The notes beneath the pieces are model-generated. The model had not been told where the DNA came from and made no database searches. It saw nothing but the letters and a program-made list of their open reading frames with translations. This document shows positions 53,692 through 61,794 of a stretch of 64,000 bases of DNA, in pieces. The first letter of the stretch is position 1, and each line of letters opens with the position of its first letter. Source of the stretch: Flagellimonas oceanensis (GTDB lineage Bacteria > Bacteroidota > Bacteroidia > Flavobacteriales > Flavobacteriaceae); NCBI RefSeq assembly GCF_003992595.1, contig NZ_RZNA01000025.1, positions 1-64,000 on the forward strand. Reading direction: 5' to 3'. The position numbers were made by a program, and so were the translations under genes.

Positions 53692-55794
53692 ATGGAAAAT
53701 CACGAACACCACAATCACGAAGAAATGGACCATTCAAAAATGGACCACTCTAAGAAAAAACAAAAAAAAGCAGACCATTCTAAAATGAATCATGGAGATG
53801 GAGACCATTCAGGTCACAATCCGGGACACGGTCAAATGGGTCACGACCATCATAAAATGATGATTGCAGACTTTAGAAAACGGTTTTGGGTAACACTTGT
53901 GCTTACCATTCCCATATTGTTTTTCTCGCCAATGATTCAGGAATTTTTTGGTTATGAATTTTTACTTCCAGGAAATCCATATATCCTTTTTGCACTTTCC
54001 ACTGTTGTATATTTTTATGGTGGTTGGCCATTTTTAAAAGGGTTTTGGTCTGAAGTCAAAAAAGGTGCACCAGGAATGATGACTTTGATTTCTATGGCAA
54101 TTTCTGTAGCATATTTTTATAGTACTGCTACCGTTTTTGGTTTAAGAGGTGAAGACTTTTTCTGGGAACTATCAACACTTATATCCATAATGTTGCTTGG
54201 CCATTGGATAGAAATGAAAAGTGTGTTAGGTGCGTCAAAAGCCTTACAGTTGTTGGTGAGTATGATGCCTGCAGAAGCGCATAGGGTAAAAGGCGACACC
54301 ATAGAAGACATCCCTCTCGAAGATTTACTGAAGGATGATGTGATTTTGGTAAAACCAGGTGAAAAAGTTCCGGCTGACGGAATAATAGTAGACGGTTCCA
54401 GTTACCTAAATGAATCTATGCTCACAGGTGAATCTAAACCTGTAAAAAAAGATGAAAACGATAAGGTTATTGGTGGTTCGGTAAATGGCAATAGTACCTT
54501 AAAAGTAAAAGTTGAACATACTGGAAAGGATAGCTATCTCAACAAGGTTATCAAAATGGTTGAAGAAGCACAAAAAACCAAATCCAAGATGCAAAACCTT
54601 TCAGATAGGGCTGCAAAATGGTTAACCTATATCGCTTTGGCTATTGGTTTTGGAACATTAGCAGTATGGTTGATTTTAGGCTTTCCGTTTGTCTATGCTT
54701 TAGAAAGAATGGTTACCGTTATGGTTATTGCTTGTCCACACGCATTAGGGCTTGCTATTCCATTGGTGGTTGCGATTTCTACGGCAGTATCTGCTCAAAA
54801 TGGATTGCTTATTCGAAATAGAACTGCGTTTGAAGAGTCCAGAAAAATTTCAGCTTTGCTTTTTGATAAAACAGGAACACTAACCAAAGGTGATTTTGGT
54901 GTCACTCGAATCGAGTCTGTTAACGAGACTTATTCAACAGAGGAAATTTTAAGACTTTCAAGTGCATTGGAACAAAGTTCTGAACATCCAATAGCTGTTG
55001 GGATTATTAAAAAAGTAAAAGAAGATAACATAACCATTCCAAAACCTGAAAACTTTAATGCAATTACAGGTAAGGGTGTAGAGGCAAATGTTGAAGGCAA
55101 AGAAGTTAAGGTAGTAAGTCCTGGCTATTTAAGAGATGAAAAAATAGACATCCCAAAAGACGCTTATAGTGATGCCGCTGAAACTGTCGTGTTTGTATTA
55201 ATTGATGGGAAACTGGCAGGTTACATTGCGCTTGCTGATGAAATAAGACCGGAATCTGCCGAGGCAATCAAAATATTTAAAAAGAATAACATTAAAGTTC
55301 TAATGGCAACTGGCGATAATGAAAAAACCGCTAAGGCTGTGAGTGAAAAACTTGGATTGGATGGTTACTACGCCGAGGTATTGCCACATCAAAAAGTTGA
55401 AATTGTAGAAGAGTTACAGAACAAAGGTGATTTTGTAGCTATGACGGGTGATGGTGTTAATGATGCGCCCGCTCTCGCAAAAGCCGATGTAGGAATTGCA
55501 GTAGGCTCAGGTACAGATGTAGCAGCTGAAACTGCCGATATTATTCTGGTCAACAGTAATCCACAGGATATTGCCAATTTAATTCTCTTTGGGAAAGCCA
55601 CCTACAATAAAATGATTCAGAATTTGATTTGGGCTACAGGATATAATGTCGTGGCTATTCCTTTAGCAGCCGGTGTATTATATTCTTCAGGTTTTGTTTT
55701 AGGTCCTGCGGTTGGTGCGGTATTTATGAGCTTAAGTACTATTATAGTAGCTATTAATGCGCAATTATTAAAGCGAAAAATCGGTAAAAAATAA
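53692..55794 (+). CDS. copB: CopB-type copper/silver P1B ATPase (CPH motif)
   Basis: 700 residues. The N-terminal ~55 residues are His/Met-rich (about 17 His), then TGE (245-247), the CPH metal motif (348-350) instead of CPC, DKTGT (392-396), and GDGVND. CPH ATPases form the P1B-3 subgroup, reported to prefer Cu(II)/Ag(I). Together with the CPC ATPase at 8458 the island encodes both pump classes. The MFS gene starts immediately after its stop codon. Confidence 0.93.
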   Translation: MENHEHHNHEEMDHSKMDHSKKKQKKADHSKMNHGDGDHSGHNPGHGQMGHDHHKMMIADFRKRFWVTLVLTIPILFFSPMIQEFFGYEFLLPGNPYILFALSTVVYFYGGWPFLKGFWSEVKKGAPGMMTLISMAISVAYFYSTATVFGLRGEDFFWELSTLISIMLLGHWIEMKSVLGASKALQLLVSMMPAEAHRVKGDTIEDIPLEDLLKDDVILVKPGEKVPADGIIVDGSSYLNESMLTGESKPVKKDENDKVIGGSVNGNSTLKVKVEHTGKDSYLNKVIKMVEEAQKTKSKMQNLSDRAAKWLTYIALAIGFGTLAVWLILGFPFVYALERMVTVMVIACPHALGLAIPLVVAISTAVSAQNGLLIRNRTAFEESRKISALLFDKTGTLTKGDFGVTRIESVNETYSTEEILRLSSALEQSSEHPIAVGIIKKVKEDNITIPKPENFNAITGKGVEANVEGKEVKVVSPGYLRDEKIDIPKDAYSDAAETVVFVLIDGKLAGYIALADEIRPESAEAIKIFKKNNIKVLMATGDNEKTAKAVSEKLGLDGYYAEVLPHQKVEIVEELQNKGDFVAMTGDGVNDAPALAKADVGIAVGSGTDVAAETADIILVNSNPQDIANLILFGKATYNKMIQNLIWATGYNVVAIPLAAGVLYSSGFVLGPAVGAVFMSLSTIIVAINAQLLKRKIGKK

Positions 55795-57009
55795 ATGGAC
55801 AAAAAAGAAAAACTCAACAGGATATCTTTAATCCTGTTGAGTTTATTTGTAGTGATGTTGGGTTATGGTATTTTATTGCCAACCCTTCCCTACTATACCG
55901 AAAGATTAGCTTTAGGAGATAACCTAGATACTGATTCGATTAACTTTCATATTGGTTTTTTGACCAGTATTTATCCGCTCTTCCAGCTTCTTTTCGTTGT
56001 ACTCTGGGGCAGGCTATCCGATAAATACGGCCGTAAACCCATTATCATTGTTGGGCTAATCGGCTTTGTAATTATGCAATTACTTACCGGTCTTGCTACA
56101 TCATTGACGATGCTATATGTTGCTCGCATCTTTGGTGGTATTTTCACGTCATCAGTTATTCCAGTTAGCAACGCATATTTGAGCGACATTACTTCTGAAA
56201 AACGAAGAACAAAAATAATGGGTTGGTCGGGTGTTGCCATTAGCTCTGGTGTTATTTTTGGCCCTGTCATTGGTGGCTTTCTGTCTCAAACTGACCTTCA
56301 TTTAAAATATACGATAGGTCTGCTGCATTTAGACCGATTTTCAGTACCCTTTTTGTTTGCCGCTCTTCTAGGACTTATAGTCTTATTTGTAGTAGCAAAA
56401 TGGTTAAAAAACACCACTCGCGTACATACGTTCACAACACAAAAAGCGAGCTTGCGATTCACATTTACCAAATATTTTGTCGTATTACTGGGTCTGTCGT
56501 TTGTCATCCAATTTGTAGTAACGCTGTTTGAAACTGTCTTTTCAATATATGGGAAAGATGAATTAGGATTTAACAGTAACCAAATAGGTATTGGTTTTAT
56601 GCTATGTGGTTCAATAATGGCTGTTTTACAACCTTTGTTCGCTACTTACGGAGAGAAGTTTTTATCCACAAAGAAACAAATTGCATTAGGGTTGTTTATA
56701 TCTGGATTATCCTTAATTGTCTTTCCCTTTTTTAAGAATGAATACTTGGTATATGTGTTAATCGTTGTTTTCGCTGCTGGAGGTGCTATGGTAACCCCAA
56801 ATTTACTTTCTGCGGTCTCATTAATATCAAAGCAAAATACTGGCAGGAACATTTCTATTCAGAGCTCTACTAATAGCGTTGGTCAAATTCTAGGGCCTGT
56901 TTTAGGGACTTGGTTACTCGCAGGTGGTTTTTACTACCCTTTTATAATTGCTGGCAGCATTGTCTTGGCTGTTATTGGTTTTTTATTCTTTTTCAAAAAT
57001 CCACCATAA
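55795..57009 (+). CDS. MFS exporter
   Basis: 404 residues, 12 predicted helices, with motif A GRLSDKYGRKPIIIVG between helices 2 and 3 and the antiporter motif region GWSGVAISSGVIFGPVIGGFL in helix 5. It is similar in build to Tet/drug exporters of the DHA1 group. No gap separates it from copB, so export of a metal chelate is conceivable; a drug exporter is equally possible. It is the last cargo gene before the integrase. Confidence 0.85.
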   Translation: MDKKEKLNRISLILLSLFVVMLGYGILLPTLPYYTERLALGDNLDTDSINFHIGFLTSIYPLFQLLFVVLWGRLSDKYGRKPIIIVGLIGFVIMQLLTGLATSLTMLYVARIFGGIFTSSVIPVSNAYLSDITSEKRRTKIMGWSGVAISSGVIFGPVIGGFLSQTDLHLKYTIGLLHLDRFSVPFLFAALLGLIVLFVVAKWLKNTTRVHTFTTQKASLRFTFTKYFVVLLGLSFVIQFVVTLFETVFSIYGKDELGFNSNQIGIGFMLCGSIMAVLQPLFATYGEKFLSTKKQIALGLFISGLSLIVFPFFKNEYLVYVLIVVFAAGGAMVTPNLLSAVSLISKQNTGRNISIQSSTNSVGQILGPVLGTWLLAGGFYYPFIIAGSIVLAVIGFLFFFKNPP

Positions 57010-57611
57010 GAAAATAAGCACATAAGCTATTAAATTTATCTGACGATCCGTAGGTTGGCCAAAGGCTGCCCGCCATTTACAACTTCTTTCTTTTCGTTTG
57101 TTTCCAGAACAGATTTTAACTGGGCCATATCCTTGCTTATCTTCTTCTCCACTACCCTTGCATACTTTTGGGTCGTCGAAAGTTTGGTATGCCCCAATAG
57201 CTTGGATACCGTTTCCAAGGGGACATTGTTCATCAGGGTAATAGTGGTCGCAAAAGTGTGTCTGGCCACATGAAAGGTCAGGTGCTTTTTGATTCCGGCA
57301 TTGCTTGCAATAATCTTTAGGTATTTGTTTACTTTTTGATTGGAATAGACCGGTAAAAGGGTATGCCCATTTTTGACATCGGGAAAATCCGAATACTTAT
57401 CCAATATCCCCTTGGCCTGGGATAGAAGTGGAACCCTCACCGGGGTCTTGGTCTTTTTCCGTTTGACATTGATCCACTCCTCCCCATCGATACCCGTTAC
57501 AATATCGCCCCGTTTGAGGAGCTTGACCTCAATATAGCTGAGACCTGTATAACATGCAAAAAGAAAAATATCCTTTACAATGCCCTTGCCGCTATTGTAG
57601 CCTTACCCCTT

Positions 57612-58496
57612 TTAGGACATCGCTAAATTCATAAAATTATCATTAATGTCGTCCGTTTCGGGGAAGAATTCTTCCCCGAAACGGTTCTTGTATTCCCTTG
57701 GAGGCATATCGCCGATGGATGAATGGGGATGCTTTGTATTGTAATCCTCCATCCATTTTTGGGTCAGCGTCCTTACTTGGTGCAGATCGTTGAACCAATA
57801 GGCATCGAGCACATCCTCCCTGTAAAACCTGTTAAGGCGTTCCATATATCCGTTCTGCATGGGCTTGCCGGGCTGGATGAACTGCAGCTCCACCCGTTTG
57901 CCCTTGCACCATTGCGATAGGGTCTTCGATATGAACTCCGGACCGTTGTCGCAGCGTATGGTCTTTGGCAGGCCTATTTCTTCCTCCAGTTGTGATAGGG
58001 TCTCCACGACCCTTATCGCCGGATAGTTAAGCCCCACGTCCATGGCCAGGGCCTCCCGGTTGCAATCGTCCATGACATTGAACACCCTTATCTTCCTTCC
58101 ATCGGACAGTACATCGGCCATAAAGTCCATGCTCCAGACCTCGTTGAGCTCCATCGGGGCCTCCAATGGGTTCTTGGTCCTTGCGGGAAGCCTCTTCTTG
58201 TGCTTCCTCCTGAGTTTTAGGTTCATGGACCTGTAGACCCTCAGCACCCGTTTTCTGTTCCAGTTGTGGCCTTCGCGACGCAAACGCTTGTAATATACCT
58301 CGAATCCCCTTGTCGGCAGCTCTTCGGTCAGCTTGGAAAGGGCGTCGATCACCTCGGTGTCGTCCCTTCTGCTATGGTAGTACCACATTGACCGCGCAAG
58401 GTCCAGCACCCCGCAGGAACGCGATATGCATACCGAATACGTCTCCTGGAGATATTTGGCGCGCTGCTTCTTGTCGGAAGGCCCTAGAACTTTTTT
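57612..58496 (-). CDS. IS3 transposase OrfB (reached by -1 frameshift)
   Basis: The DDE integrase domain is complete: SMDFM, CDNGPEF and GYMERLNR carry the three acidic residues. The frame opens upstream of any ATG at the slippery site AAAAAAG (58491-58497), where a -1 shift from orfA would give a fused OrfAB; no stop lies between. An internal GTG at 58407-58409 could also start a shorter product. Length (about 290 codons) is normal for IS3-family OrfB. Confidence 0.9.
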   Translation of the reverse strand, partial: KKVLGPSDKKQRAKYLQETYSVCISRSCGVLDLARSMWYYHSRRDDTEVIDALSKLTEELPTRGFEVYYKRLRREGHNWNRKRVLRVYRSMNLKLRRKHKKRLPARTKNPLEAPMELNEVWSMDFMADVLSDGRKIRVFNVMDDCNREALAMDVGLNYPAIRVVETLSQLEEEIGLPKTIRCDNGPEFISKTLSQWCKGKRVELQFIQPGKPMQNGYMERLNRFYREDVLDAYWFNDLHQVRTLTQKWMEDYNTKHPHSSIGDMPPREYKNRFGEEFFPETDDINDNFMNLAMS

Positions 58497-58750
58497 GACA
58501 GTACGTCCTTGAGCATACGGATGTCCAAACTGGCATCGGCGTACATCTGCTTGAGCCTGCGGTTCTCCTCCTCAAGCTCCTTCAAGCGCTTCATATGGGC
58601 AACTTCCATGCCCCCGTACTTCTTGCGCCAATAGTAGAAAGTGCTCTTGTCGATCCCCAACTCCCGGGATATATCACCGACCTTGCGGCCCTGTTCGTTC
58701 TCTTTCAGTGCCTTGATGATCTGGCTCTCGGTAAACTTGCTTTTTTTCAT
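58484..58750 (-). CDS. IS3 OrfA (helix-turn-helix protein)
   Basis: 88 residues with an N-terminal helix-turn-helix (FTESQIIKALKENEQGRKVGDISRELG) and a leucine-zipper-like C-terminus (LKELEEENRRLKQMYADASLD). It binds the IS ends and is the first part of the OrfAB fusion. The A6G slippery run lies just before its stop. Confidence 0.92.
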   Translation of the reverse strand: MKKSKFTESQIIKALKENEQGRKVGDISRELGIDKSTFYYWRKKYGGMEVAHMKRLKELEEENRRLKQMYADASLDIRMLKDVLSKKF

Positions 58751-59645
58751 GTGACAGTTAAAATTTAAAGTTAGAAAATTCTAATTTTAAGCTGTCCTAT
58801 TTTTAGGGAAGGCTACACTATCCCTGATTCCAACAGAAGCCAAGCGTTGAATTTCGGCCTCTTCCAGAAAATCACTGTCGTAATCCTCAAACTTCATGTT
58901 GTACTGGTTGAAGGGGTTTTGGGGGATGCACCTGAACTTAAAGGCTATGCCCACCAATTTCTTGAACCGCTCCATGTGCTTCATGATACCATTGTTGGTC
59001 AGTGGCTGAGCCTTATTGATCGGAGTACAATTTCTAAGGAAATTCTCAAATTCAACAACGAAGGTATAATCGATGAAGGACAGCCTGATGTCCTGTGAGT
59101 TGAACTTTTTCTTTACGAACCGTTTTAGGTAGGTTTCCGTTGCCCCATAATTCTTAGAAGTGCCGGGTTCAAGTTTTGGCATTTCCTTGTCACGGTGGTA
59201 CTTGATAATATCTTCAAGAGTCCTTAATGTCCTATCCTCTCCGAGATAACGCAGTTTAATGGCGTTGGAGGTGATTACCATACCTTCGGAATACAGTTGC
59301 CTATGGCAGTCCAAAAGTTTGGCATAGACATCATCAAGGTACTTGTTGATACCATTGGCCCCCTTTACCCTTGGGTTCAATCTATTTGATTTAGGACACC
59401 AATGATCTTCCAAAGTGGTGCGCTTGATACTGAGGTCCGAGGGAATCCCATCGACCTTGATCCGGGCATAGATGGGAACAAGCCCGTTTTTCCTTTTGGC
59501 CGTTTTCTTGAGCCAAAATCTGATACTGAATGTTTTAGAGGTTTCCATGTGTTTCGCTTTTAGTGGAACAATCCGTTAAGCGAAAGTCAAATCACACGAA
59601 ATATCGAATCATGAACGTCAATATACGAAATCCATTCCGATTAAA

Positions 59646-59669
59646 ATAGGACACCCTATAGGACACCTT
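59646..59669. repeat. 12-nt tandem direct repeat, candidate integrase arm sites
   Basis: ATAGGACACCCT and ATAGGACACCTT follow each other directly. They lie about 100 bp upstream of the integrase start and 98 bp from the att-like core, like the ACACC repeats at 1293-1324. Proposed as arm-type sites for the integrase N-terminal domain. Confidence 0.5.
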
Positions 59670-59696
59670 TCTCCCTGGTTTCAGATGGGCACAAAA

Positions 59697-59726
59697 AAAA
59701 CCAGAAAAAATTAATTTTCTGGTTTT
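59697..59726. terminator. bidirectional stem-loop
   Basis: AAAACCAGAAAA and TTTTCTGGTTTT pair perfectly around a 6-nt loop. It lies between the att-like core and the arm repeats, as does the left-end hairpin. It could end transcription from a tRNA-side promoter before the integrase. Confidence 0.6.
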
Positions 59727-59767
59727 CAATAATTTATGGTTTAATTTGTTGCTAAAAAAACCATTTC

Positions 59768-59781
59768 TGTCGGGGTGGCAG
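59768..59781. other. att-like core, right end of island
   Basis: TGTCGGGGTGGCAG, identical to 1423-1436 and in the same orientation. The adjacent bases to the right (AAACCACATCCG) do not continue a tRNA sequence, so a further element or decayed DNA lies beyond rather than the intact target gene. Confidence 0.55.
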
Positions 59782-59960
59782 AAACCACATCCGATTTATA
59801 TATATTTAATAGTCAGTGTTTTAACACCTTAATCTTGAGAACATTCCCGTTAAGAACACGGAAAGCAAAAAACAACTTTTGAACACAATTTTCATGTGTC
59901 TAACTAGACATAAAAATAGTAATAATATTAAAGCTATTTATTTTCAACATTAAAAACATA
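59782..59960. other. non-coding stretch right of the island
   Basis: AT-rich sequence with no reading frame, repeat or hairpin that I can support. It separates the att-like core from the integrase remnant. Confidence 0.5.
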
Positions 59961-60131
59961 ATGATTAACTCCCCTAATCAATCTTCAATTCAATGCTTTG
60001 TAACACTTTTGCAGAAAAGTGGAACCGATATCAGGTATATCCAAAAACTTTTGGGGCTAAATAATCCTAAGACCACCATGATCTATACCGTTGTAACCGA
60101 GATTTGTATCAACAACCCATTTGATGACTGA
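59961..60131 (+). pseudogene. XerC/IntI-like tyrosine recombinase, C-terminal remnant
   Basis: A 56-codon frame ends TLLQKSGTDIRYIQKLLG, then NNPKTTMIYT and INNPFDD before the stop at 60129-60131. This is the box II segment of XerC/D- and IntI-type recombinases, whose tail is typically IYTHV...SPLDDL. Expected His residues (HSFAT, LLGH, YTHV) are changed to Gln/Cys, Leu and Val, so the gene is decayed. The catalytic Tyr (MIYT) is kept. It lies about 120 bp before the first cassette and points towards it. Confidence 0.65.
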
Positions 60132-60253
60132 TAATTATCTTTATATTACATAGTAAGTAAAAATGGAAAACATACTGAACAATACTTCACAAAACTTGGA
60201 CATAGCCAACTTTTTTGGAAGTATATGACAAACAAAGTTGAGTATATAAATAA
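60132..60253. other. region between integrase remnant and first cassette (attI candidate)
   Basis: Non-coding. The first cassette begins GTTGTGC at 60254; just before it is AAGTTGAG (60232-60239). By analogy with integrons an attI site should be here, but no diagnostic feature can be seen. Confidence 0.3.
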
Positions 60254-60302
60254 GTTGTGCATAATGTAAAGCAACGTTACGGAGAACTGAAAATCAACTG
60301 AA

Positions 60303-60716
60303 TTGAAAAACGGAATTTCTATAACTGAATATCTGAAAAACGAAAAAAAACAACGCCTGATTTACGGTGGAATTTTACTCTTGTGGATATTTGTCAGACT
60401 GAATTTCGTGAAATATAAATATGATTTTAGCCCATTCAGAATTGATATGCTGATTTTAATGATTGTCTCTACTCTACTGTTGATTGGACCGATTATTATA
60501 AATAAAAAAATAATGTGGATTGGCGCTTTTGGATTTGCATTGTTGCACGGACTTTGGACAACCTACAAAGTGACATTTGGAACTTTAGTGGATTTTCATA
60601 GAGACTATGTTCCAAGTCCAAATTGGAATTTGAATGATATCGGAGTTTCTATTTTGCTAATTACTGTCTCGTTTTTAGTGACGTGGCTTATTTGGAAAAT
60701 GAAACCTAAAAAATAA
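60303..60716 (+). CDS. cassette 1: small membrane protein
   Basis: 137 residues with four hydrophobic helices (about 20-36, 48-65, 70-90, 112-131). The frame opens with TTG at 60303; no ATG precedes the first helix, so TTG is accepted. No family recognised. It fills most of a 600-bp cassette, 49 bp after the cassette boundary. Confidence 0.65.
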   Translation: MKNGISITEYLKNEKKQRLIYGGILLLWIFVRLNFVKYKYDFSPFRIDMLILMIVSTLLLIGPIIINKKIMWIGAFGFALLHGLWTTYKVTFGTLVDFHRDYVPSPNWNLNDIGVSILLITVSFLVTWLIWKMKPKK

Positions 60717-60722
60717 AAACAC

Positions 60723-60861
60723 TATGCACAACACTGGCTATAGTTCATTGCGGCGGAATTTCCTATCGGAAATTCCTGCTTATTTGCAATGTTTGGTTTA
60801 CGGCGGAATAATTCTGCCGAATCATTCCGCAACGAAACCATAGCCTAAACCGTTGTGGGCA
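60723..60861 (+). other. attC-like site 1
   Basis: Imperfect palindrome of 139 nt. Outer arms TATGCACAAC/GTTGTGGGCA; inner arms GGCTATAGTTCATTGC pairing with GCAACGAAACCATAGCC; central hairpin around GGAATTTCC/GGAAATTCC. The layout is the same as sites 2 and 3 and matches the folded structure of integron attC sites. Confidence 0.78.
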
Positions 60862-60877
60862 ATTTGAAAAAAAAATT

Positions 60878-61642
60878 ATGGACGAAAAAGAAAGATTAGA
60901 AAAACTGATTGAAAAAGGAAAAAGTGTATTGAATACACATAGACCAAATCCTTCACATATGATAGGTTTTACTACTCTTGATAGTGGAAAATTCATCGCT
61001 TGGAAAACACAAGTTTTAAGTTTTTTTGGCGAAATTCTACCTTTAGATAGTCCATATATTGAGACTTTTAAATCAAACGTTAAACAGGCGTACAAAAGTT
61101 CAGCACAAGAAGGAATTGGCATTTTAGAATCAGTTAAAGAGGATTTGAATTTTGGTTTAATCAATAGCGACAAAGAGCCGAAATTTGACCCAACAATTCC
61201 ATTATTCAATCTTTTCGATAAATTCCATCAAATTGTAAGGCAGTTGCGATACCGATATGATTCTCGTGAAACGCTCAATGTAAACGATGAATACGATATG
61301 CAAAACTTATTACATTCGTTACTTCATCTATATTTTGACGATATTAGACCCGAAGAGTGGACACCAAGTTACGCTGGAAAAAATAGCAGAATGGATTTTT
61401 TACTAAAAGATTACAAAATAATAATCGAAGTAAAGAAAACAAGAAAAGGTTTAACAGAGAAGGAGTTAGGAACTCAACTAATTGACGATATTGCACGTTA
61501 TAAATCTCACCCAGATTGTGAAACGCTACTTTGCTTTACTTATGACCCAGAAGGACTAATTGGAAATCCGAGAGGATTAGAAAACGACTTAAATAGACAA
61601 GAAGAAAACGGACTAAATGTAAAAGTGATAATCAGACCTTAA
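60878..61642 (+). CDS. cassette 2: PD-(D/E)xK nuclease, DpnII/MboI-like
   Basis: 254 residues. The C-terminal half reads DIRPEEWTPSYAGKNSRMDFLL, then IIIEVKKTRKG (D173, E184, K186) and CFTYDPEGLIGNPRGLENDL, a pattern I associate with the DpnII/MboI restriction-endonuclease-like family. The N-terminal half is helical, without a known domain. No methyltransferase is adjacent, so this is not a simple restriction-modification system; a stand-alone defence or nucleic-acid-processing role is possible. Confidence 0.7.
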   Translation: MDEKERLEKLIEKGKSVLNTHRPNPSHMIGFTTLDSGKFIAWKTQVLSFFGEILPLDSPYIETFKSNVKQAYKSSAQEGIGILESVKEDLNFGLINSDKEPKFDPTIPLFNLFDKFHQIVRQLRYRYDSRETLNVNDEYDMQNLLHSLLHLYFDDIRPEEWTPSYAGKNSRMDFLLKDYKIIIEVKKTRKGLTEKELGTQLIDDIARYKSHPDCETLLCFTYDPEGLIGNPRGLENDLNRQEENGLNVKVIIRP

Positions 61643-61647
61643 AAAAC

Positions 61648-61785
61648 TGCCCACAACAATGTGTATAATTCATTGCTAGTAAAGGCTTACTTACGAAAAT
61701 TCCGCTGGAATTTTCTATCTGTGATTATTTGCTAACTTTAGTGCTTAATCACGCAACGAAATCATACACTAACACGTTGCCACCA
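61648..61785 (+). other. attC-like site 2
   Basis: 138 nt. Outer arms TGCCCACAAC/GTTGCCACCA; inner arms TGTGTATAATTCATTGC with GCAACGAAATCATACACT; central hairpin GAAAATTCC/GGAATTTTC; an unpaired TTTGC tract follows the hairpin as in site 1. Intact, between cassette genes 2 and 3. Confidence 0.8.
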
Positions 61786-61794
61786 ATTATAGAG

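Larger units (their letters stand above)
57596..58817 (-). mobile_element. IS3-family insertion sequence (1222 bp)
   Basis: The ends are imperfect inverted repeats beginning TGTAGCCTT (left TGTAGCCTTACCCCTTTT; right, complement, TGTAGCCTTCCCTAAAAA), both continuing to AGGACA. A 4-bp target duplication CTAT flanks it (57592-57595 and 58818-58821). It contains orfA and orfB in the IS3 arrangement. The perfect duplication and exact restoration of the integrase frame point to a recent insertion. Confidence 0.92.
57036..59548 (-). pseudogene. DOT-type tyrosine integrase split by an IS3 element
   Basis: Removing bases 57596-58817 and one 4-bp duplicate joins the two parts in frame (…RLASVGIRDS|GKGIVKDIF…) to give a 428-residue integrase. 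The N-terminal arm-binding and core-binding domains are in 58822-59548; the catalytic domain in 57036-57595 has HVARHTFAT and LLGHTKLSTTQKYARV (His-Arg, His, Tyr). The first catalytic Arg position reads GLSYIEV, with Ser instead of Arg, as known for the CTnDOT integrase. The insertion removes the catalytic part from the only full-length start, so the gene is inactive now. It lies just inside the right att-like core. Confidence 0.88.
1423..59781. mobile_element. candidate integrated island (metal resistance and stress genes)
   Basis: The segment is bounded by 14-bp direct repeats matching a tRNA 3' end, has a DOT-type tyrosine integrase just inside its right boundary, and carries accessory cargo only: metal efflux and detoxification, stress metabolism and lipid hydratase genes. 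No conjugation genes are seen, so it resembles a genomic island or decayed mobilisable element rather than a full conjugative element. A related integrase immediately left of the left boundary suggests that several elements were added at the same site. The limits depend on a short repeat and are an inference. Confidence 0.5.

Noticed and set aside
36222..57009. The whole plus-strand block as a conjugative element backbone
   Set aside because: No relaxase, coupling protein, tra or type IV secretion genes are present; all genes are cargo.
60723..61785. Evenly spaced palindromes considered as a CRISPR-like array
   Set aside because: Units are ~138 nt, separated by whole genes, and not identical; they fit attC sites instead. 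No cas genes and no short repeat-spacer array were seen anywhere in the window.
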